The notes: a model not told the origin generated them from the sequence alone. 34,191 nt of DNA from Chloroflexota bacterium (GCA_005889495.1 VBHA01000161.1:1-34191), one strand, 5' to 3'. Positions 7,688-17,500 are shown, counted from the first letter of the stretch. Numbers and translations are program-made.

Positions 7688-7975
7688 TCAGCGCGCCTCC
7701 GCCGCAACGTAGAAGTAGGGATCCAGGACACGCACCGGCGTGATGCTGTCAGCGGGCAGCTGGTTCAGCTTCGCCGCCTTGCGGATCGCGTCGGGGCTTG
7801 GAGCGTCGTAGATGCAGAAGGTCTTCTTGTGGTCCTCGGTGACGTAGGAGTGGACCCAGGTCACACCCAGCTCGGCGTTGGTGTCGACCACCGACAGGCA
7901 TGCCTGCACGCCCTTGCCCGTGATCGGGATCTCGAGCCCGTCGGGAAACGTGCGCTCGACCATGAAACGCGCCAT
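7688..7975 (-). CDS. DUF4242 family protein (small ferredoxin-like fold)
   Basis: A 95-residue cytoplasmic protein matching the DUF4242 pattern. It has an N-terminal RFMVERTFPDGL strand, a central helix, WVHSYVTEDHKKTFCIYDAP and a C-terminal helix with IRKAAKLNQLPADSITPV. Members include the Streptomyces nickel-binding protein SCO4226; no enzymatic role is established. The Cys in KKTFCIYDAPS is the usual family position. ATG 7975 is chosen because AAGGAGG lies just upstream; the frame is open slightly further but without a better start. It is co-directional with the secreted protein that follows after 1 nt. A GC-rich 7-bp hairpin (7996-8013) upstream could attenuate or terminate read-through from the regulator. 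Confidence 0.88.
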   Translation of the reverse strand: MARFMVERTFPDGLEIPITGKGVQACLSVVDTNAELGVTWVHSYVTEDHKKTFCIYDAPSPDAIRKAAKLNQLPADSITPVRVLDPYFYVAAEAR

Positions 7976-7995
7976 CGCATCCTCCTTGCGCAATC

Positions 7996-8013
7996 GCGGC
8001 CCGTGGGGGCCGC
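7996..8013 (-). terminator. Small GC hairpin upstream of the DUF4242 gene
   Basis: GCGGCCC at 7996-8002 pairs with GGGCCGC at 8007-8013 around a GTGG loop. It lies in the 112-bp gap between the regulator stop (8088) and the DUF4242 start (7975) on the minus strand. It could be a weak terminator for the regulator gene or a leader structure. No T-tract follows. Confidence 0.3.
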
Positions 8014-8087
8014 ATCGCAGTCAGGCTAGGTTTGCGTCAGCGCGCTGCCATCCGTGAGAAGGCTCATCGGGTGCTCAATCCGGATGC

Positions 8088-9641
8088 TCATTTCCGCGCC
8101 ACCCATGTCGCGACCTGGACCCTCGAGTCGAAGCCGAGCTTGGCGAGGATGTGGTGCACGTGGTTGTCGACCGTCCGCTCCGAGAGGTAAAGGCGTTCGG
8201 CGATCTCGCGGTTGCTCAAGCCCTGGGCGAGGAGCTGCGCGACCTCCCGCTCGCGCCGGCTCAGGGCCGCGGTCACGACCGGGTGCGGCAGCTCGACCGG
8301 CGCGGGTTGGTCACCGCCCGCCGCGAACAGGCTCCATGACCCCGGGACGCCGGAGAACTCATGCGTGCCGCGCTCGGCGAACTCCAGGCCCGAGCCCACC
8401 ACCAGGTCCTTGACCGTGCTCGACACGACCACCTCTCCCGGCCTGGCCGCGGCCATCACGGTCGAGGCGACGTGCAGGGCCATGCCGCGAGGGCGGCCGC
8501 CCGCGACCTCGCACTCGCCGGCGTGGACCCCGGCCCGGATCCGCAGGCCGAGGTCGAGCAGCTCATCGCGGATCTCGAGAGCGCACCGAATCGCGCGGGC
8601 CGTGCCGTCGAAGACGGCCGTGATGCCCTTCTCTCCGGCCTCGATCTCGCGGCCGGAATATCGCGTGAGGGCTTTGCGCACCACCGAGTGGTGCCGGTCG
8701 ACCAGGTCAGTCCACTGCTTGCCGCCAAGCCACACCGCATGCGCGCCGGCCTGGGTGACCTGGGTGCAGAGGACGGTCGCCAGCATCGTCTCGGGGGCGG
8801 CGCTGCTCCGGGCCCCGGTCAAGAATTCCTCGATCTCCCCGAGCACCAGGTCGGCATCGCCGAAATATGGCCAGTGGTCGATCGAGTCGAGCTCCATCAT
8901 CCGCGCCCCGGGAATGTGCTCGGCGATGTAGCGGCCCGCCTCGATGGGGGCGACCTTGTCCTGGTTGGCGTGGATGACCAGGGTCGGCACCCGGATCGAC
9001 GGAAGGATGTCGCGGATGTCGATCAAAGTGTTCATGCGCAGCAGGTCCCGGGCGTCGCCGGGACTCGCGCTCATCTGCGTGAATTTGCCCCACCATGCCG
9101 CCACTTCCGGGTTGGCCAGCTGGCTTGGCGCATAGGCATCCATGCCGGCGCCCGTGCCCCAGATCTGCGGCACCCCGGCCGTCCGTTCCTCGAATTTCGC
9201 GGCGGGCATGCCCCACGGGAAGCCGGGACGCTGCAGGCGCGACGGGTAGCTGCCGTTGATGATCAGGGCGGCGGTCCGCTCCGGATAGGTGGCCGCGAAC
9301 AGCGCGGACATCACGCCGCCTTCAGAGATGCCCATCACCGCGGCTCGCTCCGAAGCGACCGCGTCCAGCACCGCGCGGACATCGTCCATCCGCTGCTCCA
9401 GGGTCGGCAGGGGGTGGACCCGGTCCGACATGCCGGTGCCGCGCTTGTCGAAGAGGATGAGGCGTGAGAACGAAGCCAGGCGTTCCAGGAACCTGGCCAT
9501 GGCCGGCAGCTCCCACACATACGCGAGGTGCGAGACCCAACCCAGGACCAGCACGAGGTCGATGGGCCCGTCACCGACCACCTGGTAGGCGATGCTGACC
9601 TCGCCGCTGCGCGCGTAACGAGCCCCTGTGAACAAGTCCAC
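8088..9641 (-). CDS. Alpha/beta hydrolase - degenerate class III cyclase - LuxR HTH regulator
   Basis: A 517-residue three-domain protein. Residues 1 to about 275 are an alpha/beta hydrolase with the nucleophile elbow GISEGG (Ser106), LFDKRGTGMSDR, a likely acid in HANQDK and a likely His in DSIDHWPYFGD. Residues about 285-445 match the adenylate/guanylate cyclase homology fold (AGEKGITAVFDGTARAIRCA, IRAGVHAGECEV). However, the usual FTDIVGST metal Asp is Gln in TVLCTQVTQAG, and the second GDG Asp is also gone, so catalysis is probably lost. Residues about 460-517 are a LuxR helix-turn-helix (LSRREREVAQLLAQGLSNREIAERLYLSERTVDNHVHHIL). The likely role is a ligand- or ester-sensing transcription factor. 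It starts at GTG 9641 with a weak ribosome site; a TTGACA on the minus strand at 9712-9707 may be its -35. Confidence 0.88.
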   Translation of the reverse strand: MDLFTGARYARSGEVSIAYQVVGDGPIDLVLVLGWVSHLAYVWELPAMARFLERLASFSRLILFDKRGTGMSDRVHPLPTLEQRMDDVRAVLDAVASERAAVMGISEGGVMSALFAATYPERTAALIINGSYPSRLQRPGFPWGMPAAKFEERTAGVPQIWGTGAGMDAYAPSQLANPEVAAWWGKFTQMSASPGDARDLLRMNTLIDIRDILPSIRVPTLVIHANQDKVAPIEAGRYIAEHIPGARMMELDSIDHWPYFGDADLVLGEIEEFLTGARSSAAPETMLATVLCTQVTQAGAHAVWLGGKQWTDLVDRHHSVVRKALTRYSGREIEAGEKGITAVFDGTARAIRCALEIRDELLDLGLRIRAGVHAGECEVAGGRPRGMALHVASTVMAAARPGEVVVSSTVKDLVVGSGLEFAERGTHEFSGVPGSWSLFAAGGDQPAPVELPHPVVTAALSRREREVAQLLAQGLSNREIAERLYLSERTVDNHVHHILAKLGFDSRVQVATWVARK

Positions 9642-9732
9642 CGGCCAGTCTAGAAGGGGCCATTCAACCGGTGGCCGTCGCTTTCAGGTGAGACCCGGTG
9701 ACGTGGTGTCAAGTGGCCGGATTTACCGACGC

Positions 9733-9762
9733 TTGACCTGGAGGTCGGGCGGCTGCTATATC
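9733..9762 (+). promoter_or_regulatory. Sigma-70-type promoter with palindrome, upstream of mini-gene
   Basis: TTGACC (9733-9738), an 18-nt spacer and TATATC (9757-9762) form a good housekeeping promoter pointing at the 31-codon gene, with an expected start near 9770. The palindrome GACCT-GG-AGGTC (9735-9746) overlaps the -35 box and is a candidate operator. The gap is shared with the divergent hydrolase-LuxR gene, so one regulator could act on both. Confidence 0.5.
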
Positions 9763-9779
9763 GCGTTCAATCGCCGGCA

Positions 9780-9791
9780 TGAGCCGGCTCA
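9780..9791. promoter_or_regulatory. 12-bp perfect palindrome in the mini-gene leader
   Basis: TGAGCCGGCTCA (9780-9791) is fully self-complementary and lies between the predicted transcription start and the ribosome site of the mini-gene. It could be an operator or a small leader structure. Function is inference. Confidence 0.3.
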
Positions 9792-9810
9792 CTTCACAGG
9801 AGGCGCTGCC

Positions 9811-9906
9811 ATGCGCAAAATCGGTTTCGCTTCGATCCTGTCCTTCGCTCTATTGCTCTTGAGCGCGCTGTCGGTCCTGGCTGACAGCACGGGACCGGGC
9901 GTCTAG
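9811..9906 (+). CDS. 31-residue signal-peptide mini-protein, candidate secreted peptide precursor
   Basis: A very short gene with strong expression signals: promoter upstream, AGGAGG (9798-9803) 7 nt before ATG 9811, and a TAG stop at 9904-9906. The product has a textbook signal peptide (MRKIG, then a Leu/Ala/Ser hydrophobic core). A signal-peptidase site after VLA at residue 24 would leave only DSTGPGV. A signal peptide with a 7-residue tail is the form of many exported peptide pheromone precursors. The next co-directional gene is an XRE-TPR regulator, the architecture of RRNPP receptors. Nothing here proves secretion or signalling. It could instead be a leader peptide or a chance short frame, though the ribosome site argues against the last. 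Confidence 0.5.
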   Translation: MRKIGFASILSFALLLLSALSVLADSTGPGV

Positions 9907-9919
9907 GCGAATGTAAAGT

Positions 9920-10005
9920 CCCGCGTGGCTTGACTGGGACGTCACCGACGGCGAGGCTGCGATAAACTCGCCGCCATCAGGCGTCTTCAGGCAAAGCCAC
10001 GCGGG
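9920..10005. repeat. 12-bp inverted repeat spanning the 5' end of the TPR regulator
   Basis: CCCGCGTGGCTT (9920-9931) and its exact reverse complement AAGCCACGCGGG (9994-10005) are separated by 62 nt. They straddle the region where the regulator's true N-terminus should begin. They may form a long-range RNA hairpin in the leader or two half-sites for DNA looping. A separate self-complementary GTCGACGTCGAC lies at 10018-10029. Confidence 0.45.
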
Positions 10006-10071
10006 CGTAACCCGGGGGTCGACGTCGACACCCATCTGATCAGGCAGGCGCGTCTGGAGGCCGGCCTCAGC

Positions 10072-11334
10072 ATGGCCCAGCTGGCCGGCACAGAGATCAC
10101 GCGCCAGGCCATCTTCCTGATCGAGGCGGGCAAGATGCGCCCCTCGATGCGCACGTTGAAGATGATCGCCGCGAGGACTGGCAAGCCAGTCGAGTTCTTC
10201 ATCGACGGGCCCAGCGGCCGGCTTGCCGCCGATGAGATGGCCAACGACCCCCGCGTCGACCAGCTCCAGGCGCTGTGCCTTCAGCAACAGTTCGGTGACG
10301 CCATCGAGCTCGCCGTGCAGCTGTTGAACGAGAGATTGCCGAGACGCGTCGAGGCTCACGTTCGCCACTACGCCGGCCAGGCTTTCGTGCGGTCTTCACG
10401 GCCTGACGAAGGTCTCGAGCAATTGCGCCGAGCCCAGGTTCTCCTGGAGGCCGAGCCCGACCCCTGGCTCGCGGTCGAGTGCGCCGACTGGGAGGCGAGC
10501 GCTCTCTACTTGAAGGAAGACGAGCGGGCATTGGCGGTGGCCGAGAACGCGCTGCGGTTGTGCAGGTTGACGTCGCCTCGGCTGCCGGGCACCGAGGCGC
10601 GGATCCTGGAGCACATCGGCGCGATCCACGTCAAGAACCATGACTTCGACCGGGCCGTGGCGTGCTACGAGCAGGCGCTCGAGGCCGCCGGCGCGGTCCG
10701 TGACCTCGCCCGCGTCAGCAGGACCTACCACGGCCTCAGCATCGCCTATCAGGAACGCGGAGAAATCTCGCGAGCGATCGAGTTCACGCACAAAGCCCTG
10801 GCCCTATACGCGCTCGAGAACGACAACGCCCTCCTCGCTCGCGGTGAGAACGAGCTGGGCCTGCTGCTGATGAAACAGGGTCAGGTCGCGCGAGCCGAGG
10901 CCACGTTCCGTTCCGCGCTCGAGCATTTCGACCAGTCGGGCACCCAGCCCGCGAAGAGCCACGTGCTCCTCAGCCTTGCGGAGCTCTTTCTCAGAACCGG
11001 CCGGCTCGACGAAGGGGTCGACACTGCGGACACGGCCATCAACCTCGCTCGGGAGCTTGGCGAGGTCATGGCCGAGAGCACGGGCCATCAGCTGCTGGGT
11101 CAGCTGCACGAACGCGGAGGCAAGCCTCAGCTCGCGGACAAGGCGTTCGCGACAGCGATCCGCGTGCTCAAGGAGCACCACCTGCGCGCCAGGCTCGCCG
11201 AGGTGCACGCGTCTTACGCCGAGGTTCTCGAGGCGCGCGGCGAATCGCGGCGCGCGGCCCGCCACTGGAAGGACGCGGCCCTGCACGCGCTTCCAGCGCG
11301 CGACCTGGGCACACCGCGCGCGGGCGCGCGCTGA
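10072..11334 (+). CDS. XRE-family HTH / tetratricopeptide-repeat regulator (RRNPP-like architecture)
   Basis: A transcriptional regulator of at least 420 residues. The N-terminal helix-turn-helix reads AQLAGTEITRQAIFLIEAGKMRPSMRTLKMIAARTGKPVEFFI, the XRE pattern. It is followed by about seven or eight TPR helix pairs from residue 80 to 400, for example FDRAVACYEQALEAAGAVRD and ISRAIEFTHKALALYALEN. TPR-XRE proteins commonly bind a short peptide in the TPR superhelix and switch DNA binding. ATG 10072 is the only canonical start. The frame is open back to 9934, and the upstream codons encode HTH helix 1 (DVDTHLIRQARLEAGLS), so translation probably starts at a non-standard codon such as CTG 10036 or ATC 9976. 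It is co-directional with the mini-gene 165 nt upstream; the C-terminus is Arg/Ala-rich. Confidence 0.82.
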   Translation: MAQLAGTEITRQAIFLIEAGKMRPSMRTLKMIAARTGKPVEFFIDGPSGRLAADEMANDPRVDQLQALCLQQQFGDAIELAVQLLNERLPRRVEAHVRHYAGQAFVRSSRPDEGLEQLRRAQVLLEAEPDPWLAVECADWEASALYLKEDERALAVAENALRLCRLTSPRLPGTEARILEHIGAIHVKNHDFDRAVACYEQALEAAGAVRDLARVSRTYHGLSIAYQERGEISRAIEFTHKALALYALENDNALLARGENELGLLLMKQGQVARAEATFRSALEHFDQSGTQPAKSHVLLSLAELFLRTGRLDEGVDTADTAINLARELGEVMAESTGHQLLGQLHERGGKPQLADKAFATAIRVLKEHHLRARLAEVHASYAEVLEARGESRRAARHWKDAALHALPARDLGTPRAGAR

Positions 11335-11396
11335 CAGCGGCGGACCATGATTTCGTCTTCATAACCGCTTACACCGCGCCCTTAAAAACGAGCCGC

Positions 11397-11425
11397 TTGA
11401 CATCTCGTTAAGCCGGGTCCACAAT
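11397..11425 (+). promoter_or_regulatory. Near-consensus promoter of the giant gene
   Basis: TTGACA (11397-11402), a 17-nt spacer and CACAAT (11420-11425) match the housekeeping consensus in 10 of 12 positions with ideal spacing. The expected start is near 11432. The in-frame ATG at 11424 lies inside the -10 box, so it cannot be the start of a transcript from this promoter. A leader of about 140 nt would then precede the giant gene. Confidence 0.65.
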
Positions 11426-11431
11426 GCCCGC

Positions 11432-11573
11432 CTCGACCTGCCGGAGAGGAAGGACGGCGTGGTCATACGACCTGAGGTGGGGAGACCCTTGGCCTGGATT
11501 GGGTGTTGTGCGGTTGGTGTCTGCCTACCTTTTGCGCGCGCCTGCCCCACCTGCTGGGGGAGCCGCTAGGAGG
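11432..11573 (+). other. Leader region of the giant gene with possible 36-codon upstream frame
   Basis: Between the predicted transcription start and GTG 11574 lies a 36-codon frame at 11459-11569. Its GTG start follows AGGAAGGA, it is Cys-rich, and it ends in a TAG that overlaps the AGGAGG ribosome site of the giant gene. Such an overlap can couple translation of the two frames. I see no riboswitch consensus here. The frame may also be chance. Confidence 0.25.
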
Positions 11574-14500
11574 GTGTCAGTCGCCGCTACATCGTGGAAG
11601 ACTGTCGCCCTCAAGCTCGGCGCCGTGCCGGTTGTGTGGGCGGTCTCCTCGGTCGCGGTGGTCAGCATCGTCGCGCAGTCGTTCAGCAGCGGAGTACTGA
11701 CAGGCCCCACCTCCAGCACTTCGTTGCAAGCGTCGAGGCCGTCGAGCGTCTGGCCTTCCGGCCCGATCTCGATGGATCAATTCCCCGGCACCAGCGACGT
11801 CAACATCCGCTTCGCACCGTTCACCTCGGCCGCCACCGTGCAGGGTTGGGGCGATCGGTACGGTCTCGACATGGTCGGCTATTCACCCGCCTTCGGCCGC
11901 TCCACCTTCTCCCTGCCGCGGGTGACCATCTCCCAGCTCACCAGCGACACCGCGCTCGTCACCTTCCCACCGCTTGCGCAGTCGAACGACGTCAGCACCT
12001 TCATCGCCGACAACCACCTGTCGGTGATCCGCTGGGTGCGCGAGCCTCGGGCCGACGCGATCGCCAACGAACGTGTCGCGCTCGTTCAGCTGCCGAAGCT
12101 CAACCTCCGCCGTCTCGACCCGGCCGCGGGTACGTGGGCCGCGCAGCTGCCCGCGCATCTCGACGTGGAGCGGGTCAAGAGCTGGGCCCAGGGGGCGGGG
12201 CTTCGCTATATCTCCTACGACCAGAACACTGGCGAGACCCACGTGTATGCGCCCGGCACCGCGGTGCAGCCGTACGCTTCGGCTGCGGCGGCGGCCATCG
12301 CTCTGCTCCGGCAGCGGTTGCAGGACGCGCTCTCCAAGATCCACCCTGTCTCGCCAAGCTCCAGTGTGCCGGGCGGACTGAGGGTCACAGCAGGTTCCTC
12401 GGGCATCCTCATGACGTGGTCCGCCGCCCGGGGTGCATCCGCGTACGCGATCTACCGCGGCACATCGGTGAACGGTCCCTACTCGTACATCGGACAGACG
12501 ACCACGCTGTCCTTCTCGGACAGCTCTGGAACGAGCGGCACCCTGTTCTACCGTGTGATGTCGCTGCGCGCATGCGCCGCAAGCGTCACCGACCGCGGCG
12601 GCTGCCAGACGGCGAGCCCGGCGCTAGACACCCGCTACGCGAGCGCCCCCAGCGCAGTGGTGTCGATACCGCAGTCCGGTACCTCCCCGGCCGGGGCTCC
12701 GTCCGGACTGACGGGCGTCTCCGCGTCCCCCGGCGCGCGCCTGACCTGGAACAGCGTGACCGGCGCGACCGCGTATGCGATCTTCAGCTCCCCGACATCG
12801 GGAGGCGCGTACACGTATATCGGCCAGACGACGACAACGGGATTCACCGACACCGCGGCTCCCGATGGAGCCACGAGCTACTACCGCGTGATGGCGATGC
12901 ACACCTGCCCGGCAGGCACGACCGACCTCGGCGGTTGTCAGGCATCGCAGCCGTCTTTCGACCCGCGCTACGCGACCGTGCCACTTCCGGTGGCCGTGCC
13001 CGCGTCAGGTGGAACGACGACAGGCGGCGGTACGACGCCGCCGCCCGCGCAGGTCACGGTTCAGGCGACGGCGAGCGACGGGCACGTCACCTTGACGTGG
13101 ACGGCGGTGCCCGGCGCCTCGGCATACCACGTTTTCCGGTCGGCGGCGGGCGGGCAGGCGGTCGCCGTGGGCACGACGACCGACACCAGCCTCGTCGACA
13201 CCGGCGGCCAGGCCGGCGTGTCCTACTCCTACGAGGTCGACCCGGACATGCCCGCGGGCAGTCCAGCCGTCACGCCGGCGACGGCGACGGCCGTGTGGCA
13301 GGCGGCGTCGAGCAAGCCGACCGTCACAACGATGGAGCCCTCGACCGGAACGCTCACGGGCAGCGTCCAGCTCACGCTCAGGGGCCGCAGCGGCGACGGT
13401 GCGGCGGTGGTGACGTGGCTCATCGGCGGCAACGGCGGCTGGACCCCGATCGGCACCGTGACCGCGCAGCGCGCGGGCGGCGACCCGCTCGCATGGACCT
13501 CCACGCTGACGTGGAACACATCGGCTGTCGGCGACGGCGCGGTCTCGCTGCGCGCCACCGCGGCGGACGGCTCCGGCAACACGACCCAGGTCGACCAGAC
13601 CTACGAGATCGTCAACGGACGGCCGCCCGCCCCCACAGCTTTTGCCGCCACACCTGAGGCGGGCGCGGTCGCCCTGTCGTGGCAGCAACCCTCCTACACC
13701 GACGCGGCGTCGTACGCGCTGTACCGCGACGAGACGGCCGACCCGCTGGCGGTGCTCAACCCCGACGCGAGGTCATACGTCGACGCTCAGCCGAGTCCCG
13801 GGCAGCACACCTACCGGCTTGTGATGCGCGGGTCGCAAGGTCAGCTGAGCGACACGGTGTCGGCGTCGGCCGCCGTGCTGTCAGGAATGGCGGCCCCGAC
13901 GGTCATCGACTTCCAGGCCAAGCTGCCGACCGGAGCGGACCTGGACTCCGAGGCGACGGTGTCGAGCCGCCTGCTGCTCACGGCGAAGATCGCGCCGAGC
14001 GGGGCCCTCGTGTTCGAGTACCAGATCGACGGCGGCGTGTGGACTCAGGTGGACGCGACCACCGTGTGCCAGACCGGTCAGTGCGACGCCGACTGGGACA
14101 CGGCGCTGCTGCCTCCCGGCCACTACAAGGTCCGCGGTCGCGCCGGCAGCACGACGAGCAACGGCCATGGCTTCCACCGCGGTGCGCCGAGCGTGCCGCT
14201 TGCCCCGTCGGGCATCTCCGTGTCGATGGCGGGCGGCGGTGTGCTGATCCGCTGGTCGGCGCCCCCGGCGTCCGAACCGGTGGCGTACTCGGTCTGGAGG
14301 CGGACCGGCGTGAGCTGGCAGCTGCTCGCGCGCGTCGCCGGCCGGGAGTTTCTCGACAACGCATACCTGCCGGGCATCGCGACCGACTACCGCATCGAGG
14401 CGATCAACTCCGACGGCCAGGAGGGCGCGCCCTCGCCCACGGCCCACATCACGCCGCTCGCGCAGGCCGCCGCCGCGCCGGCCGCGGGCGTCGGCACGCC

Positions 14501-17500
14501 GCACGGCCTGGCCGCGCTGTCCGCCCCGGGCGCGGTGACCCTGTACTGGATCGCCGCCACCAACGCCCACGGCTATTCGATCGAGCGCGCGCTCGCGGCC
14601 GGCGGCCCGTTTGCGATCGTCGCGACCACCTCCGAGACCTCGTTCGTCGACCGCCCGGGCCCGATCGGCGGGCAGGCGTACTACCAGGTGCGGGCGACCT
14701 CCGGCTCGCAGACGAGCGAAGCCTCGAGCGCGGTCCCGGCAGTTCTGATCCCTGTCGCTGCCGTCTACGTCAACTCCTCGAAGCTCTCCGTCGCAACCGG
14801 CGCGCCGCCCAGCCTGGTGCTGGCCAAGCCCGAGATCCTGCTCGGCGGCACGGATGGGTCGCCTCCGAACGCGTCCACTCTGGTCGGCCGCGCGGTGCAG
14901 ACGACCGTTCAAGGCACGTCCACAGCAAACATCAGCGCCGCCCGCATCGAGACGCAGACCCTGGGCGGAAGCTGGCAGCCACTCGCGGTTCTGGTCGCGG
15001 TCACGACCGGCAGCGGATGGACTGCGATCGGCGACGTCGTCACGGCCGGGCTTCCCGCGGGGACCTACAGCGTCCGCGCGGTGGCGATCGCGCCCAACGG
15101 CTCGACCGTCGACACGACCGCGACGCGGCAGCTCGACGTCGTGCACTCGGTGCCGGCCCCAGTCGCGCTTGACCCGCAGATCGACGGGTCCGATGTGTTG
15201 CTGTCCTGGACCGCCCCCGTCACCTCCACGGCGGTCACCTACTCCGTCTACCGGAGCGTCGGGACCAGCGGATTCGTCCAGATCGCGAGCGGCGTCACCG
15301 GCACCACCTACCGAGACAGGTACCTGGGCAACGCGACCGCGATGCGCTACCGCGTGAGCGCGGTCGACCTGGTCGGCAACTCGAGCCCGATGTCCCAGGC
15401 CGCGTCCATCACCACCCCGTTGGCATGGGACGCGCCCTCGATCATGCTCATCTCGCCGCTGCCCGCCGAGGCGGCGGCGCTCGAGTCCGCGATCCTGGAG
15501 ATCGAAGCCCGGACATCGGCCCGGGCCGGGGTTGCGTCCGTGACGATGTCCTACATGCCGTCGGGCGGCACCGCCTGGATCGGCCTTCCCGCCTTGCCGC
15601 TCCCGAGCTCCGTCGGCGGCGGCGCTTCCCTCAACTTACAGGGCGGCACGCTGTGGGCGGCCGTCTGGAACACCAGTGCGCTGCACGGCAACTACAGCGT
15701 CCGGCTCGATGTGACCGACTCTCGGGGACGGACCTCCGAGCAGATCACGACGTTCACCTTCATCGGGTCCGCCCCGCGCGGCCCGCCGCTGGTGAACCTC
15801 ACCATCACACCGCTGCTCGGCGGCTTGCGGCTGACCTGGCCCGCCGACGGCGTCAACTATCAGGTTCGGAGGTCAGCCAACGGCACTTCTGGAGTCGTGA
15901 GGTCGATCGGTCGATCTTCGAACGGCTCCCTCGACGACACAGACGTCGTCCCCGGCCTGACCTACGCCTACCAGCTGTGGACGCTCGGCGGGCCGGCAAG
16001 CCGGTCGGTCACGGCTTCGGCATCGTCGGGATCGGGCGTCGGGGTCGTCACTCCGCAGGCAGGCGGTTCGGCGAGCAGCGCCGACGGCAAGGCGACGGTG
16101 ACCTTCGCGCCCGGCATGGTCAACTCCTCGATCGCCGTCTCCGTCAAGGCCGCCGCCGGCCAGGCCTCCCTCGCCTACGACCTGAGCGCCATCGACACGG
16201 AAGGCGCCGCGGTCCACAACTTCAACGGCCTGCCGATGCTGACGATCCACTATCCGACGAGCGGCGTCGCGCCGGCGGCGATCTACTACCTCAGCCCAGA
16301 CGGCCGCTCTCTGCCGCTCACGTCGTCGGTCAACACCACCGCCCACACGATCAGCGCCGCTCTGCCGCACTTCAGCACCTACCTGGCCGGACTTCCGGCC
16401 GCGATCGACCTGGCCGCGAACCCGGCGACACCCGTGGCCGCGGGCACGAGCGTGACCTTGACCGCGACCGTCACCGACGCCTCCAACAACGCCGTCGAGC
16501 AGGCGCCGGTGACCTTCACGAGCGATGGCGGGAGCACCCTGGACCAGGCGAGCTGCACCACCGACGCCGGCGGCCACTGCTCTGTACACGTGAGTGACGC
16601 GGCTTTCGAGGTCGTGAACGCGACGGCCACGGTCGACTCCCTGAGCAAGACGGTGTCGGTCACCTTCCAGCAGGACTGGGCGGTGGCGCTGGCCAACGGC
16701 ACCGGCCACAACGTCTCGCTGACGGCATCAGGGTCCGATGTCACCATCACGGTCGACGGCACCCCGAGCACGCGCCCGGCCGCGACCATCTCGAGCCTGA
16801 CCGTGAGCGGCGGTGACGGTGATGACATCTTCTCGGTCGACGCCTCCGTAAGCAGCCTGGCGTTCCCGATCACCTTCGCCGGCGCCGGCGGCAGCAACAC
16901 GATCACGGGACCTGACGCCGACAGCAAATGGGCGCTCACCGGGGTGAACGCGGGCAAGCTCGCGTTCGGGACCACGGCCGTCTCCTTCACCGACACCGAG
17001 AACATCCAGGGTGGAACCGCCAAGAACGCGTACACGTACGGCGACTCCGCGGGCGTTACCGGGTCGATCACCAACGCGACCGGGTCGACGGTGAAGGACC
17101 TGACCCTCGGCGGCTTCATCCATCTGAGCGGCGACTACTCGTTCGGCACGCCGCACCAGGTGACGGTCGTCGTCAAGACCGACGCGAACCCGACCGGCTC
17201 ATCGCTGTCCGGCGTGTGGATGACCACGTTCGGCGTCAGCGGCGGCACCGCCTTCATCGGCGCCGGCCCGGGCACGGCCGGCGCGGCTGGACTCCAGGGT
17301 GCCCTCGACAGCTTCGCGGTCGCACTGTTCGTGCACCTGGACACCGTGACCCCGAGCAACAGCCTGGCGTGGGAGGCGGCCGGGATCCACATGGACGCAT
17401 CGATCGTCGGCATCCCGGGCGTAACGCTGGCGGCGAAGGGCATCGGCGTGAGCTTCAACGGGCGGGCGTCCGACGGCAGCTTCCTCGACCTGTCGCAGGT

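Noticed and set aside
11424-11573. ATG 11424 as the start of the giant protein, adding 50 residues
   Set aside because: The ATG lies inside the -10 box of a near-consensus promoter, has no ribosome site, and the added residues are Arg/Pro-rich without signal-peptide character.
11432-11573. Riboswitch in the leader of the giant gene
   Set aside because: No recognisable cyclic-di-GMP, cobalamin, TPP or SAM consensus elements by eye.
16800-16960. RTX calcium-binding nonapeptide array (GGDGDDIF, GAGGSNTITG)
   Set aside because: Only two loose matches occur, not a tandem GGxGxDxUx series. It fits better as part of a WALTG...ENIQGG module.
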